A program made the translations under genes and the position numbers. The notes beneath the pieces are model-generated. The model was not told where the DNA came from. It worked only from the letters and a program-made list of their open reading frames with translations, and made no database searches. From Dehalococcoidia bacterium (GTDB lineage: Bacteria > Chloroflexota > Dehalococcoidia > Bin125), in the NCBI GenBank assembly GCA_022822855.1, contig JAJDYG010000011.1, positions 62,001 to 126,000 on the forward strand: 64,000 bases of DNA, given 5' to 3'. Every line of letters begins with the position of its first letter. The first letter of the stretch is position 1. Shown here piece by piece: positions 29,641 to 37,035 of the stretch.

Positions 29641-29856
29641 TCAGCTCCTCCCGGTCGCCTTCTTGGCAACGACCCGCACGCCCTGGATGATGCCTTCGAC
29701 GGAACGCCGCACGCGCTTGGCGGCCGTTTCACTGACCTCGCCCGCGCCTTCGATGGCGCCGGTCGCGGCGGCCGCGGCGGCGTCTTCCACGTTGATTCCC
29801 GTCTGTTTCGCGGCCTCGATCGCTCCTTCGACCGCTCCGACAGCCGCCGTCGTCAC
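29641..29856 (-). CDS. Small Ala-rich helical protein, perhaps a 3' remnant
   Basis: A 71-residue ORF (GTG 29856) rich in Ala/Gly/Glu: AVGAVEGAIEAAKQTGI, AAAAATGAIEGAGEVSETAA, then VRRSVEGIIQGVRVVAKK. This looks like two or three repeats of a short amphipathic helical unit. Upstream, another frame reads AEQEAQLAGGGDALSMART before a stop, which could be the lost N-terminal part of the same gene after a frameshift. Family not identified. Convergent with the first CoA-transferase. Confidence 0.4.
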   Translation of the reverse strand: MTTAAVGAVEGAIEAAKQTGINVEDAAAAAATGAIEGAGEVSETAAKRVRRSVEGIIQGVRVVAKKATGRS

Positions 29857-30309
29857 GTCCGCGCCATCGACAGCGCGTCGCCGCCGCCCGCGAGCTGCGC
29901 CTCCTGCTCCGCGAACTCCGACCCCAACCCCGCCGAAGCTCAGGCGAGATCATCGAACTCGCCGAGCGGCTCCCGCGACCCGGGCAACCTGAACAACCTG
30001 AACCAGGCTGGATCCAGCTGAACAAACCTGAACGATCTGAACACGCGATCCCCAGTAAAACACTGGAAATTCCGCTCCCTGAGCCGCAACGGAAAAATTC
30101 GCCTGAACGCCTGACCTCTGATCCCGCTGCTCCCTTCCAGGGGGAAGCTGTCCCGTAGGGACTGAAGGGGGGGGTTCTCCGCCCGCGCCCCAAACAAGTC
30201 GCCTCCGCGCAGCCTGCCCCTGGCTTGAACAGCGGCCGGCGCCGCCCCACGCTGCCGCTTCCCTATCATGAGGCCGAGTACCACCACACCGCAGCAGGAG
30301 GACACAACC
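29857..30309. other. Intergenic region with short direct repeats and a dispersed element
   Basis: No convincing gene. On the minus strand the unit GTTCAG recurs several times (around 29985-30045). The stretch 30018-30110 shares ordered anchors (AAACCTGA, CGCGATC, AAACACTGG, GAAAAATTC) with 61907-62008. A palindromic GC-rich repeat follows at 30131-30180. The ribosome site GGAGG of the next gene lies at the right end. Confidence 0.45.
30131..30180. repeat. Palindromic GC-rich intergenic repeat, copy 1
   Basis: CTTCCAGGGGGAAGCTG ... ACTGAAGGGGGGGG pattern. Related copies lie at 46541, 46719, 54179, 54267 and 61727. REP-like: short, imperfectly palindromic, always between genes or at gene ends. 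Confidence 0.55.
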
Positions 30310-31542
30310 ATGCCGGCTCTTGATGGAATGCGCATCCTCGACATGACCCAGTACGAGGCGGGCACGTCCTGTACCCAGGCGCTCGCCTGGCTCGGCGCGG
30401 ATGTGGTCAAGGTCGAGCAGCCCGGCGTCGGCGACCCCGGGCGCGGCGTCCGCACGGGCACGCTCAACTCGCCCTACTTCATCAACTGGAACTCCAACAA
30501 GCGCTCGGTCACGATCAACCTGCAGGACCCCAAAGGCCGCGAGTTGCTGCTCGAGATGCTGCCCCACTACGACGTCTTCGTCGAGAACTACGGCCCCGGC
30601 GTCATGGAGCGGCTCAACCTCACCTATGAGGTGATGAAGGAGATCAACCCGGCGATCATCTACGGCCGACTCAAGGGCTTCGGACTCTCCGGTCCCTGGC
30701 AGGACTACAAGTGCTACGACATGGTCGCCCAGGCGGCGGCGGGCGCGTTCTCTGTCACCGGCGAGGCCGACGGCCCGCCGATGATGCCCGGCTCGACCGT
30801 CGGCGATTCGGGCACAGGCACCGAACTCGCGCTCGCGATCACCGCCGCCTACGTCCAACGCCAGCGCACCGGCGAGGGCCAGTTCATCGAAATCACCATG
30901 CAGGAGGCGATGACCTATTTCATGCGCACCCGCATCGCCTACTCGCAGTGGGGAGAGCGCGTCGCGCCGCGCAACGGCAACGCCGCCGGCGCGCCGACCA
31001 ACCTCTACCCCTGCAAGTCCACGCCCGAGAGCGAGGAGCGCGGCGGCAACAACGAGTGGGTCTACATCATGGTCGTCACCAGCCGCATGTGGGACACCCT
31101 CTGCGCCACCATCGACCGGCCCGAGCTGCTGCTCGACCCGCGCTTCGAGGACATGTGGAAGCGCAACGAGAACGGCGACGAGCTCTACGCCGAAATCTCG
31201 AAGTGGACCAGGACACGCACCAAGTGGGAAGTGATGGAAGAGCTCGGAGCCGCCGGCGTGCCCTGCTCGGCGACGCTCGACACCTACGACCTCTTCCACA
31301 ACCCGCACTTCGAGGAGCGAGGCTTCGTCCACGAACTCGACCACCCCGCCCACGGCAAAATCCGCCTGCTCGGCTGGGCCCCGCGAATGTCCAAGAGCGA
31401 CGTCCCGCTGGTCAGAGCCCCGCTGCTCGGCGAGCACACGACCGAGGTTCTCAGCGACGACCTCGGCCTCAGCAACGCAGACCTCCAGGAAATGGAAGCC
31501 GCCGGAATCATCGGAGGCGAACCCGTCTTCCCCGCCAAGTAA
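30310..31542 (+). CDS. CaiB/BaiF family (class III) CoA-transferase, second copy
   Basis: A 410-residue paralog of 28289-29500; start ATG 30310 is set by the GGAGG site. It has the same N-terminus (PALDGMRILDMTQYEAG), NKRSVTINLQDPKGR, and GEADGPPM...VGDSGTG with the predicted catalytic Asp. It differs from its neighbour by a short insert around STPESEERGGNNEW and a longer C-terminus. Substrate unknown. The pair may have specialised for different acids. Confidence 0.88.
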   Translation: MPALDGMRILDMTQYEAGTSCTQALAWLGADVVKVEQPGVGDPGRGVRTGTLNSPYFINWNSNKRSVTINLQDPKGRELLLEMLPHYDVFVENYGPGVMERLNLTYEVMKEINPAIIYGRLKGFGLSGPWQDYKCYDMVAQAAAGAFSVTGEADGPPMMPGSTVGDSGTGTELALAITAAYVQRQRTGEGQFIEITMQEAMTYFMRTRIAYSQWGERVAPRNGNAAGAPTNLYPCKSTPESEERGGNNEWVYIMVVTSRMWDTLCATIDRPELLLDPRFEDMWKRNENGDELYAEISKWTRTRTKWEVMEELGAAGVPCSATLDTYDLFHNPHFEERGFVHELDHPAHGKIRLLGWAPRMSKSDVPLVRAPLLGEHTTEVLSDDLGLSNADLQEMEAAGIIGGEPVFPAK

Positions 31543-31606
31543 CCCGCTCTCCCCTCCGATCCCCTCTCCCTCGTGGGTGAGGTTTCGGGTGTGGGTGAGA
31601 CCCGCA

Positions 31607-32116
31607 ATGCCTCCCAACGACCTCCTCCAGGGCCTCCCGCCGATCCTGCCCGACGGCCCCATCCAAGCCCTGATCCTCGGCTCCTTCCCCAGCGTCCAGT
31701 CGCTGGAAAAGCGGCAGTACTACGCCCACCCCCAGAACTGGTTCTGGCGAGTCCTCCAGCACTGCAACGTCATCGAGGACGCCACCGCGCCATACGAGCA
31801 GCGGGTCGAGCAGGTCCAGGCACACCAAATCGCCATCTGGGACCTCTACGAGCAGGTCCGCCGGGAAGGATCAGGAGACGACAAGATCCGCGATGCAGTC
31901 CCCAACGACATCGAAGACCTGCTGAACGCCCGAGGCCCCTGCCCGGTCCTCCTCAACGGCCGCCGCCTCAGAGAGTTCCGCCGAGCCTTCCCCAGCCTCG
32001 AAGCAGAACTCATCCCCCTCCCAAGCACCAGCCCCCGCCCCCTCCACTGGAACACCGAGGCCTCACGGTTTGCCGCCCTAAACGAGTGGTGTTCCGCGTT
32101 GTCGCGGACGCAATAG
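31607..32116 (+). CDS. DNA-deoxyinosine glycosylase (Mug/UDG superfamily)
   Basis: About 169 residues from ATG 31607. The active-site motif LILGSFPSVQSLEKRQYYAH and NWFWRVLQ are hallmark segments of the deoxyinosine glycosylase branch of the uracil-DNA glycosylase superfamily, and the C-terminal IPLPSTSPRPLHW matches the SxSP-type motif 2 loop. It removes deaminated bases (hypoxanthine) from DNA. It precedes the higBAA genes by 17 bases. Confidence 0.85.
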   Translation: MPPNDLLQGLPPILPDGPIQALILGSFPSVQSLEKRQYYAHPQNWFWRVLQHCNVIEDATAPYEQRVEQVQAHQIAIWDLYEQVRREGSGDDKIRDAVPNDIEDLLNARGPCPVLLNGRRLREFRRAFPSLEAELIPLPSTSPRPLHWNTEASRFAALNEWCSALSRTQ

Positions 32117-32133
32117 CTGACTACGCTCCATGC

Positions 32134-32412
32134 GTGATTGTCAGAATTCGCCACCGAGGACTGCGCCGCATGCATGAGCGGAATGACTCCAGGTATCTGC
32201 CGCCGCAACATATTGAGAAGATCGAGGACATCCTCGGCCGCCTTGATGTGGCCACCGCGCCTTCCAAAATGGACATCCCTGCCTTCCGACTGCATCCGCT
32301 GCACGGTAACTTGGAGGGGCATTGGGCGGTCCAGGTGTCGCGCAACTGGCGGATCACGTTCCGATTCGAGGGCGTTGACGCCACCGATGTTGACCTGATC
32401 GACTACCACTGA
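32134..32412 (+). CDS. higB: HigB-like RelE-superfamily toxin
   Basis: A 92-residue protein starting at GTG 32134. The segments RIRHRGLRRMHERNDSRYLP, ILGRLDVATAPSKMDIPAF, LHPLHGNLEGHWAVQVSRNW and RITFRFEG are the HigB pattern (ribosome-dependent mRNA interferase). The antitoxin follows 10 bases after the stop; toxin-first order is typical of HigBA. Confidence 0.87.
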   Translation: MIVRIRHRGLRRMHERNDSRYLPPQHIEKIEDILGRLDVATAPSKMDIPAFRLHPLHGNLEGHWAVQVSRNWRITFRFEGVDATDVDLIDYH

Positions 32413-32422
32413 GGAGCAGACG

Positions 32423-32707
32423 ATGCCGATGAAGAACCCGCCGCACCCTGGCCGCTCGCTGCTGCGCGACTGTATTGAAGAACTCAATCTTTCGATCGCC
32501 GAGACTGCCAGGCATCTTCAGATCGAGGAATCCACTCTCGCCGAGGTTTGCCGCTGCCGCGCACCCATCACAGCGGATCTGGCCGTGCGGATCGACATGG
32601 CTTTCGGCGGCGGAGCCGATACCTGGCTCGCAATGCAGACCGCCTACGATCTCGCCCAAGCCCGCAAATCAGCCTGCAACATCAAGCGAATCGAACGGGC
32701 CGCCTGA
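32423..32707 (+). CDS. higA: HigA-like XRE antitoxin, first copy
   Basis: A 94-residue XRE helix-turn-helix protein: PPHPGRSLLRDCIEELNLSI, the HTH ETARHLQIEESTLAEVCRC, and DTWLAMQTAYDLAQA in the C-terminal helix, as in HigA antidotes. It neutralises HigB and represses the operon by family rule. It is followed after 3 bases by a second HigA-like gene. Confidence 0.87.
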   Translation: MPMKNPPHPGRSLLRDCIEELNLSIAETARHLQIEESTLAEVCRCRAPITADLAVRIDMAFGGGADTWLAMQTAYDLAQARKSACNIKRIERAA

Positions 32708-32710
32708 CCC

Positions 32711-32974
32711 ATGCCGATGTACGACCCGTCGCACCCCGGCGAGATCATCCGTCACGAGTTCATTGAGTACCTCGACATGACCGTGGCGGAGGCTGCCGAA
32801 CGGCTCGACATGGACACTCGGCAACTGACGGCAATCATCGAGTGCCGAGAACCGATTACGCTCAACGTCGCCCGGCGACTCAGCCTGGTCGTCGGCAGCA
32901 CGACGGATATGTGGTTACGGCTGCAATCCGGGTACGACAACGCCCCGGCTCGCAAGCAGAAGCGGCGCATCTAA
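32711..32974 (+). CDS. HigA-like XRE antitoxin, second copy
   Basis: An 87-residue paralog of the preceding antitoxin: SHPGEIIRHEFIEYLDMTVA, an HTH around ERLDMDTRQLTAIIECREPI, and DMWLRLQSGYDNAPA. Two tandem antitoxins behind one toxin is uncommon. The second copy may have taken over operator binding, or be the survivor of an older module whose toxin was lost. Confidence 0.83.
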   Translation: MPMYDPSHPGEIIRHEFIEYLDMTVAEAAERLDMDTRQLTAIIECREPITLNVARRLSLVVGSTTDMWLRLQSGYDNAPARKQKRRI

Positions 32975-33100
32975 GGAGATACCAGCGGAGGGTGAAGAGC
33001 AGGACCGCGACCTGTAACGCGCAGCACACCTGCTTCACACTTTTGTGCTACTCTAACCGCAGGCTCCCCTTTTGGGGGCAAGCCCCTGGAAACGAAGACC

Positions 33101-34240
33101 ATGACGACTTCCGATGATCACAAGCCGACCGCCTTCGTCATCATGCCATTTGATGACGATTTCAACGCCGTGTATGACGACTTCATTCGAGCCACTCTCG
33201 AGGACGTTGGCTTCCTCGTTTCGCGCGCGGACACCCACCTCCACATGGAAAATGTCATGCGCTCTGTCGTCCGGGGAATCGACAGCGCTTCCTTGGTCGT
33301 CGCGGACATCTCACTGCCCAATGAAAACGTCTACTACGAACTGGGCCTCGCCCATGCCCTGGATCGACCTGTAGTACTCCTAACAGCGCACTTAGAGGCC
33401 TTGCCATTCGATCTGCGGCTGTATCGCGTTATCGAGTATTCGACCCACTTCGCCAGAATGCCACAAGCCAAGCTCGACTTACAGCAGGTAGCCCGGGGCT
33501 TTCTCGACGGTTCCTTGTCCTTTCGCAGTCCGGTTGCGGACTTTCTCGATAGGCCAGTGAAGCTGCCATCTCAACAACCTTGGGAAGAACCGAATGGCGA
33601 CAGCCAAGACGCGTCATGCGACGACTCAATCGAAGAAGATGGCGACCCTGGTTTGTTGGATCACATTCTAAACTTTCAAGACAGTTTCGCTGGCATTCGG
33701 TCTGCTATGGAGAGTATCACTGAACGGTCGGTGAACGCATCGACCTCTCTGAACAGTGGTTCCGAAAGACTCGAGACGATTGAATCGACAGGCACCGACC
33801 TCACCGCCAAGGTCAGGGAGAAGCGCGTCGTTGTAATGGCTATGGCGCAAGACCTAAACGGCTTTGCGAAGGGACTTGCGACTGACAATGACCGCTACGA
33901 ACGGGCCCTCGAACAAGCAGAGCCAGCAATAGAGGGAATCCTCACTCATGGAAGGCCGAACACCGCAAAAGACTACGACGAGTTGGAAAGTCTCCTCCCA
34001 GCCTTGGGGTCTGCAGAAGAGTCGATGCAGCAACTTCGTTCATCGACCTCAAACACGATGCGTATTCTTCGAGAGACGCCGAACTACGAGCGGTCACTCA
34101 ACAAAGCCAATGCAAACGTCGTTGCTCAACTACAAGGGATCGTGAACAATACCGACCGAATGATAGCTATGCTCTCACGATCTCGATTGATAGTGGAAGA
34201 ACGTTTGGAGACTCGACACGGAGAACGGAATGACGGCTAA
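33101..34240 (+). CDS. Nucleoside-deoxyribosyltransferase/TIR-like domain protein with coiled coil
   Basis: A 379-residue protein. Residues 10-115 form a Rossmann-like NDT/TIR-like domain: AFVIMPFDDDFNAVYDDFI, MRSVVRGIDSASLVVADIS and the signature NENVYYELGLAHALDRPVV, whose Glu is the likely catalytic residue. The middle is acidic and disordered. Residues 190-375 are predicted long helices/coiled coil (SERLETIESTGTDLTAKVRE onward) without membrane spans. Such NDT/TIR-like N-termini occur in antiviral effectors that degrade NAD or nucleotides. Setting (higBAA before, a restriction-modification gene after) agrees. Base composition is visibly more AT-rich than its neighbours, suggesting horizontal gain. 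Confidence 0.68.
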   Translation: MTTSDDHKPTAFVIMPFDDDFNAVYDDFIRATLEDVGFLVSRADTHLHMENVMRSVVRGIDSASLVVADISLPNENVYYELGLAHALDRPVVLLTAHLEALPFDLRLYRVIEYSTHFARMPQAKLDLQQVARGFLDGSLSFRSPVADFLDRPVKLPSQQPWEEPNGDSQDASCDDSIEEDGDPGLLDHILNFQDSFAGIRSAMESITERSVNASTSLNSGSERLETIESTGTDLTAKVREKRVVVMAMAQDLNGFAKGLATDNDRYERALEQAEPAIEGILTHGRPNTAKDYDELESLLPALGSAEESMQQLRSSTSNTMRILRETPNYERSLNKANANVVAQLQGIVNNTDRMIAMLSRSRLIVEERLETRHGERNDG

Positions 34241-34338
34241 GTCGATCCACCCTCCCGCACATGTCGAATGGTGATTGCTCCGAGACGAAAACTCTGAACA
34301 CGTCGCGCCACCTCTGAAAGCAAGGCCACCTACGCACG

Positions 34339-35385
34339 TCATACCTGCGCTTGCTGCGGGGGTTTCGCCGTGGCCAGCACCGCCACCCGACGCGCCACCT
34401 CCGACCACCACGACACCTCCGACACCGACAACGACCGACCCAACACCTTCGACTCCCGATACGACAGCCACTTCTTCAACACCTGGTACCCGCCCAACCG
34501 ATACTCCCACACCTCCACCGGCACATCCCGCCAGTACGCCCGATCGTTCAGATACACGTCCACCACGTCCCCCCGACGCTCCACCTTCCCCTGGCCGGGC
34601 ATCACCGCCTGGTTGGCGCCGAAGTGGCCCCAGCCGGCGCTGACCTTGAAGTCGTCGTCTAGTATCTGCGACCCGTCGATCTTGGTCGGGACGGCGATGC
34701 TGGGGTCGAGCAGGTCGTCGACCTTGGATTCGGTGTCGAGCAGGCGGGCCAGGAGGCGGCCCCGTTCGGCGGAGGCGGCGAACTCGTCGGCGTCGGCGGG
34801 CAGCGGGATACGCGGCCAGCCCATACGCAGACCGCCGGCGTTGGCCTCGCGGTAGGCAGGGTCGTGCAGAGTGGCGAGGACGTGATGGAACAAGTCCTCG
34901 GGCTCTGCGCCCTGCGACTCGATGTAGGCCCGCGCCAGCTCGCTCAGGTTGGCGGTCCGCTTGACGCCGTTGACCTCCTCGCCGAACTGGTCGTCTCGGA
35001 GGTAGAGCGGGAACCAGATTGCTCCCCGCTCAATCAAGTGATAGGAGCCGATGTGCGTCGTGAATGCTGCTTGCGTCTCTGAAGGGTTCTTACGAAGATG
35101 CTGCGCGGAACAGAACCACAAGTTGCCGACAAACACATGGGGCTTGTACTCGGCTCGCTTCTCGTCAAGTAGTTTCGTCTCGCCCTCCCAGTAGAGCCAA
35201 CGAGCGTCGAACGGACGATATGAATATGGCACAAGGCCATCGGGATTGGGCTTCCCCCGAGCCAAAAGTGCCTCTCTCACTCGCTCCGCATTGAATCTTC
35301 CTGTCTCTTTCATAACCACGGGGTATTGATTCCGTATTGCCTCGTTGGCCTTGTCAGGATCGAAGTAGTCCTTGATTCGCTCTTC
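34339..35385 (-). pseudogene. C-terminal part of a transposon-split restriction-modification enzyme
   Basis: The 348 codons to the stop at 34339 continue the frame of 40475-38298 when the IS1595 element and one target duplication are removed: the junction then reads DIRKEALEERIKDYFDPDK without shift. This part carries the target-recognition and C-terminal helical region of Eco57I/type-ISP-like enzymes (VPYSYRPFDARWLYWEGE, LFHHVLATLHDPAYREANAG, PVEVWEYRLGGYQVLKKWL). A local ATG at 35418, created by the transposon end, could start a fragment, but without the methylase motifs it would not be an enzyme. Confidence 0.88.
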
Positions 35386-35393
35386 CAGAGCTT
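35386..35393. repeat. Target-site duplication, left copy (CAGAGCTT)
   Basis: The 8 bases CAGAGCTT directly outside the left inverted repeat; the identical 8 bases lie outside the right end at 38298-38305. Eight bases is the usual target duplication of IS1595-family elements. Confidence 0.95.
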
Positions 35394-35419
35394 GGGGCTT
35401 ATATCGATGAGTGCGCAAC
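35394..35419 (+). repeat. Left terminal inverted repeat of the IS1595 element
   Basis: 26 bases starting GGGGCTTATATCGATGAG and ending GCGCAAC; identical, in inverted orientation, to 38272-38297. Confidence 0.95.
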
Positions 35420-35421
35420 CA

Positions 35422-35571
35422 TCATCGAATGAGCGCCAGCGCGAAGGCCGACAGAATAACTGAAATTGCCAGAATCTGTTTGATGCGCCTAAGCGCTTGT
35501 AGTAAGAACTGGGTTTCAATGTGGATTCGGACGGAATTACCCGACCGAGAGATAGATGGATTGTCATTCAT
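35422..35571 (-). CDS. Short membrane ORF at the left end of the transposon
   Basis: A 49-codon ORF (ATG 35571, TGA 35424-35422) ending just inside the left inverted repeat. The product has a polar N-terminus (MNDNPSISRSGNSVRIHIE) and one C-terminal hydrophobic helix (ILAISVILSAFALALI), like a tail-anchored small protein. No strong ribosome site. It may be expressed cargo or a chance ORF. Confidence 0.35.
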   Translation of the reverse strand: MNDNPSISRSGNSVRIHIETQFLLQALRRIKQILAISVILSAFALALIR

Positions 35572-35652
35572 AACGCACCGTCTTTCCACTGCCGGAACCT
35601 CTAGTTGCGCTGGCGCGTCCCGCAGGCCCGTCGAGCCATGCGCGGGATGCGC

Positions 35653-35683
35653 CCCAGCCTAGCAGCCGATCTGCTAGGCTGGG
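35653..35683. repeat. 13-bp hairpin in the leader of the cargo gene
   Basis: CCCAGCCTAGCAG, 5-base loop, CTGCTAGGCTGGG; a perfect stem without a T-run on the plus strand. Could end transcription entering from the left or act as a barrier. Confidence 0.6.
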
Positions 35684-35687
35684 CAAC

Positions 35688-35780
35688 GCCAAACTGAAGA
35701 CCCGCCGAATCGTCGGCCAAAATCGGGACATCCGTTTCCTGTCCCCTTCTCGGCGATTCGCGGTTCGTCTTCAGTTTGGC
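35688..35780. repeat. Long imperfect inverted repeat before the cargo gene
   Basis: GCCAAACTGAAGAC (35688-35701) is repeated inverted at 35767-35780; pairing continues imperfectly inward (CGAATCG blocks), leaving a loop of roughly 45-50 bases. It ends 35 bases before the cargo gene start, so it would lie in its 5' leader. Purpose unknown. Confidence 0.6.
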
Positions 35781-35815
35781 AACGGATACGTCCCGTGCCA
35801 AGAAGGGGGCTTTGT

Positions 35816-36685
35816 GTGTTGAAACGAACCAGAATCTTTGCGGCGCTCGCGCTGTTGATCGTCTTCGCAGGCGGCATCGCAGTCGGTGTGACGGGTTTGA
35901 GTGGATCGCTGGCGCAGGACGCCAGCAACGATGCCGAAGTGCGCATTGCCGCACGCAAACTGGACGATGGCAGAGTCGAGTTCGGCTTGCAGCAGCGCAC
36001 TGGCTCAGAGTGGAGTGAGCGAGTGCTGCCGGACATTCGAAGGCTGCCTGCGAACGCACGAGTAGATCGCTGGTTGGTCTCCAGCCCCGTCACGCTCAAG
36101 GGGTATGCGACTTTGCCGATTCAGTCGGCTGAACAGTATCGGATCGACAATGAAGGATTGAAGGCAGTCACGTTCTCTGCCAGATTCCGAAAACACAACG
36201 GCCTGTTCAGCACGTCAGTACATGCCACAGGCTCCGTGAACTACTCCAACATTGCGGACCCACACCTGACCTTCGTGTGCTTCGCGCAAGCTGATGGTTC
36301 GGGCAGATTCGAAGGCTCGGTATACGTGCCGTGGCGAGAACATGCTGAGTCTGTCATTCTGTTCGTCGCCAGACGCTATGAGTTAGACCGATGGGGCTTC
36401 GTTATGCGCGATACCATCGCGGAGGAGTTGACATGGGACTATGAGGAGCCGCCCGGATGGTTCAACACCGCATGGGCAGTGTCCCAAGATGAAATGCGCA
36501 GCTTGAAAGGCTTCCATGAACTGCGAGTCGCGTATCAGGACTTGAACTTGAATGTCATCGTTGCCGCGTTCGACTTGCAGCAGGCTCTCGGAACGCCCGT
36601 GCAAGCGAACCTCGACCATTGCGGTGAGTACGAACACCCCGAATACGGGTACGAAGTCGTCACTCAGGCATACGATGGACACTAA
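35816..36685 (+). CDS. Transposon cargo: secreted module A+B protein
   Basis: About 289 residues from GTG 35816 (AGGGGG upstream; start uncertain by a codon or two). A signal peptide covers residues 5-30. Module A follows (VRIAARKLDDGRVEFGLQQR ... W ... ERVLP ... PANARVDRWLVSSPVTL). A single B-type repeat has an early Cys (LTFVCFAQADG) and ends LGTPVQANLDHCGEYE. These are the same two domain types as in the 1230-residue chromosomal protein at 11832, and module A is also in the protein at 26875. So this gene is a short member of a host secreted family carried on an IS1595 element. Function unknown. Confidence 0.75.
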   Translation: MLKRTRIFAALALLIVFAGGIAVGVTGLSGSLAQDASNDAEVRIAARKLDDGRVEFGLQQRTGSEWSERVLPDIRRLPANARVDRWLVSSPVTLKGYATLPIQSAEQYRIDNEGLKAVTFSARFRKHNGLFSTSVHATGSVNYSNIADPHLTFVCFAQADGSGRFEGSVYVPWREHAESVILFVARRYELDRWGFVMRDTIAEELTWDYEEPPGWFNTAWAVSQDEMRSLKGFHELRVAYQDLNLNVIVAAFDLQQALGTPVQANLDHCGEYEHPEYGYEVVTQAYDGH

Positions 36686-36709
36686 CGAATACGCTATGCT
36701 GAGTGAAGC

Positions 36710-36785
36710 GGTGCCCTCGGCGGGATTTGAACCCGCAACCACGTCCGAGTCAGGGCCGCGCTCTATCCGATTGAGCTACGAGGGC
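36710..36785 (-). tRNA. tRNA-like gene 1 on the transposon, damaged anticodon arm
   Basis: Acceptor GCCCTCG/CGAGGGC, D arm, and T arm with GTTCAAAT are intact. The anticodon stem CGGCC/GGACG has one mismatch, and the loop CTGACTC gives nominal anticodon GAC with an unusual T at position 37. ACC but no full CCA is encoded. Likely a pseudo-tRNA or a tRNA-like structure; nominally Val, but the body does not look like tRNA-Val. Confidence 0.65.
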
Positions 36786-36797
36786 GCGAAGCGCACC

Positions 36798-36838
36798 CAG
36801 CCCGCCAGCGAAAGCCAAGCGCGTTCGCTGGCGGGCTG
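36798..36838. terminator. 15-bp hairpin between the two tRNA-like genes
   Basis: A perfect 15-bp stem (36798-36812 with 36824-36838), 11-base loop, no strong T-run. It lies directly after tRNA-like gene 2 on the minus strand. It could be a terminator or a processing signal. Confidence 0.55.
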
Positions 36839-36861
36839 TCAGTGCGATAGGCTGAGTAATG

Positions 36862-36938
36862 TGGTACCCCCGGCCGGACTCGAACCGGCAACCTGAGGCT
36901 TGGTACGCGACTGCTCTATCCAATTGAGCTACGGGGGC
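36862..36938 (-). tRNA. tRNA-like gene 2 on the transposon, damaged anticodon arm
   Basis: Acceptor GCCCCCG paired with CGGGGGT (last pair G-T), D arm, T arm with GTTCGAGT, and encoded CCA. The anticodon stem GTCGC/GCCTC has two mismatches; loop GTACCAA gives nominal anticodon ACC, which is rare in bacteria. The D-arm sequence AATTGGATAGAGC is nearly the same as in copy 1, so the two are related. Confidence 0.65.
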
Positions 36939-36947
36939 ACGACGACG

Positions 36948-36981
36948 AACCGCCACGGGATCACGCGATCCCGTGGCGGTT
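36948..36981. terminator. 15-bp hairpin between transposase and tRNA-like genes
   Basis: A perfect 15-bp stem (36948-36962 with 36967-36981) and 4-base loop ACGC, followed on the plus strand by TTTAC only. It separates the transposase stop from tRNA-like gene 2; probably a terminator or barrier. Confidence 0.6.
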
Positions 36982-37035
36982 TACTCGGCTCAGCGCCGAG
37001 TTATGAACTAGAAGATGAAACCTCTTTCAGAATCT

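Noticed and set aside
36552..36896. ORF reading PSAGFEPATTSES across the tRNA-like genes
   Set aside because: AGFEPAT-type peptides are the well-known false translation of the antisense strand of tRNA genes.
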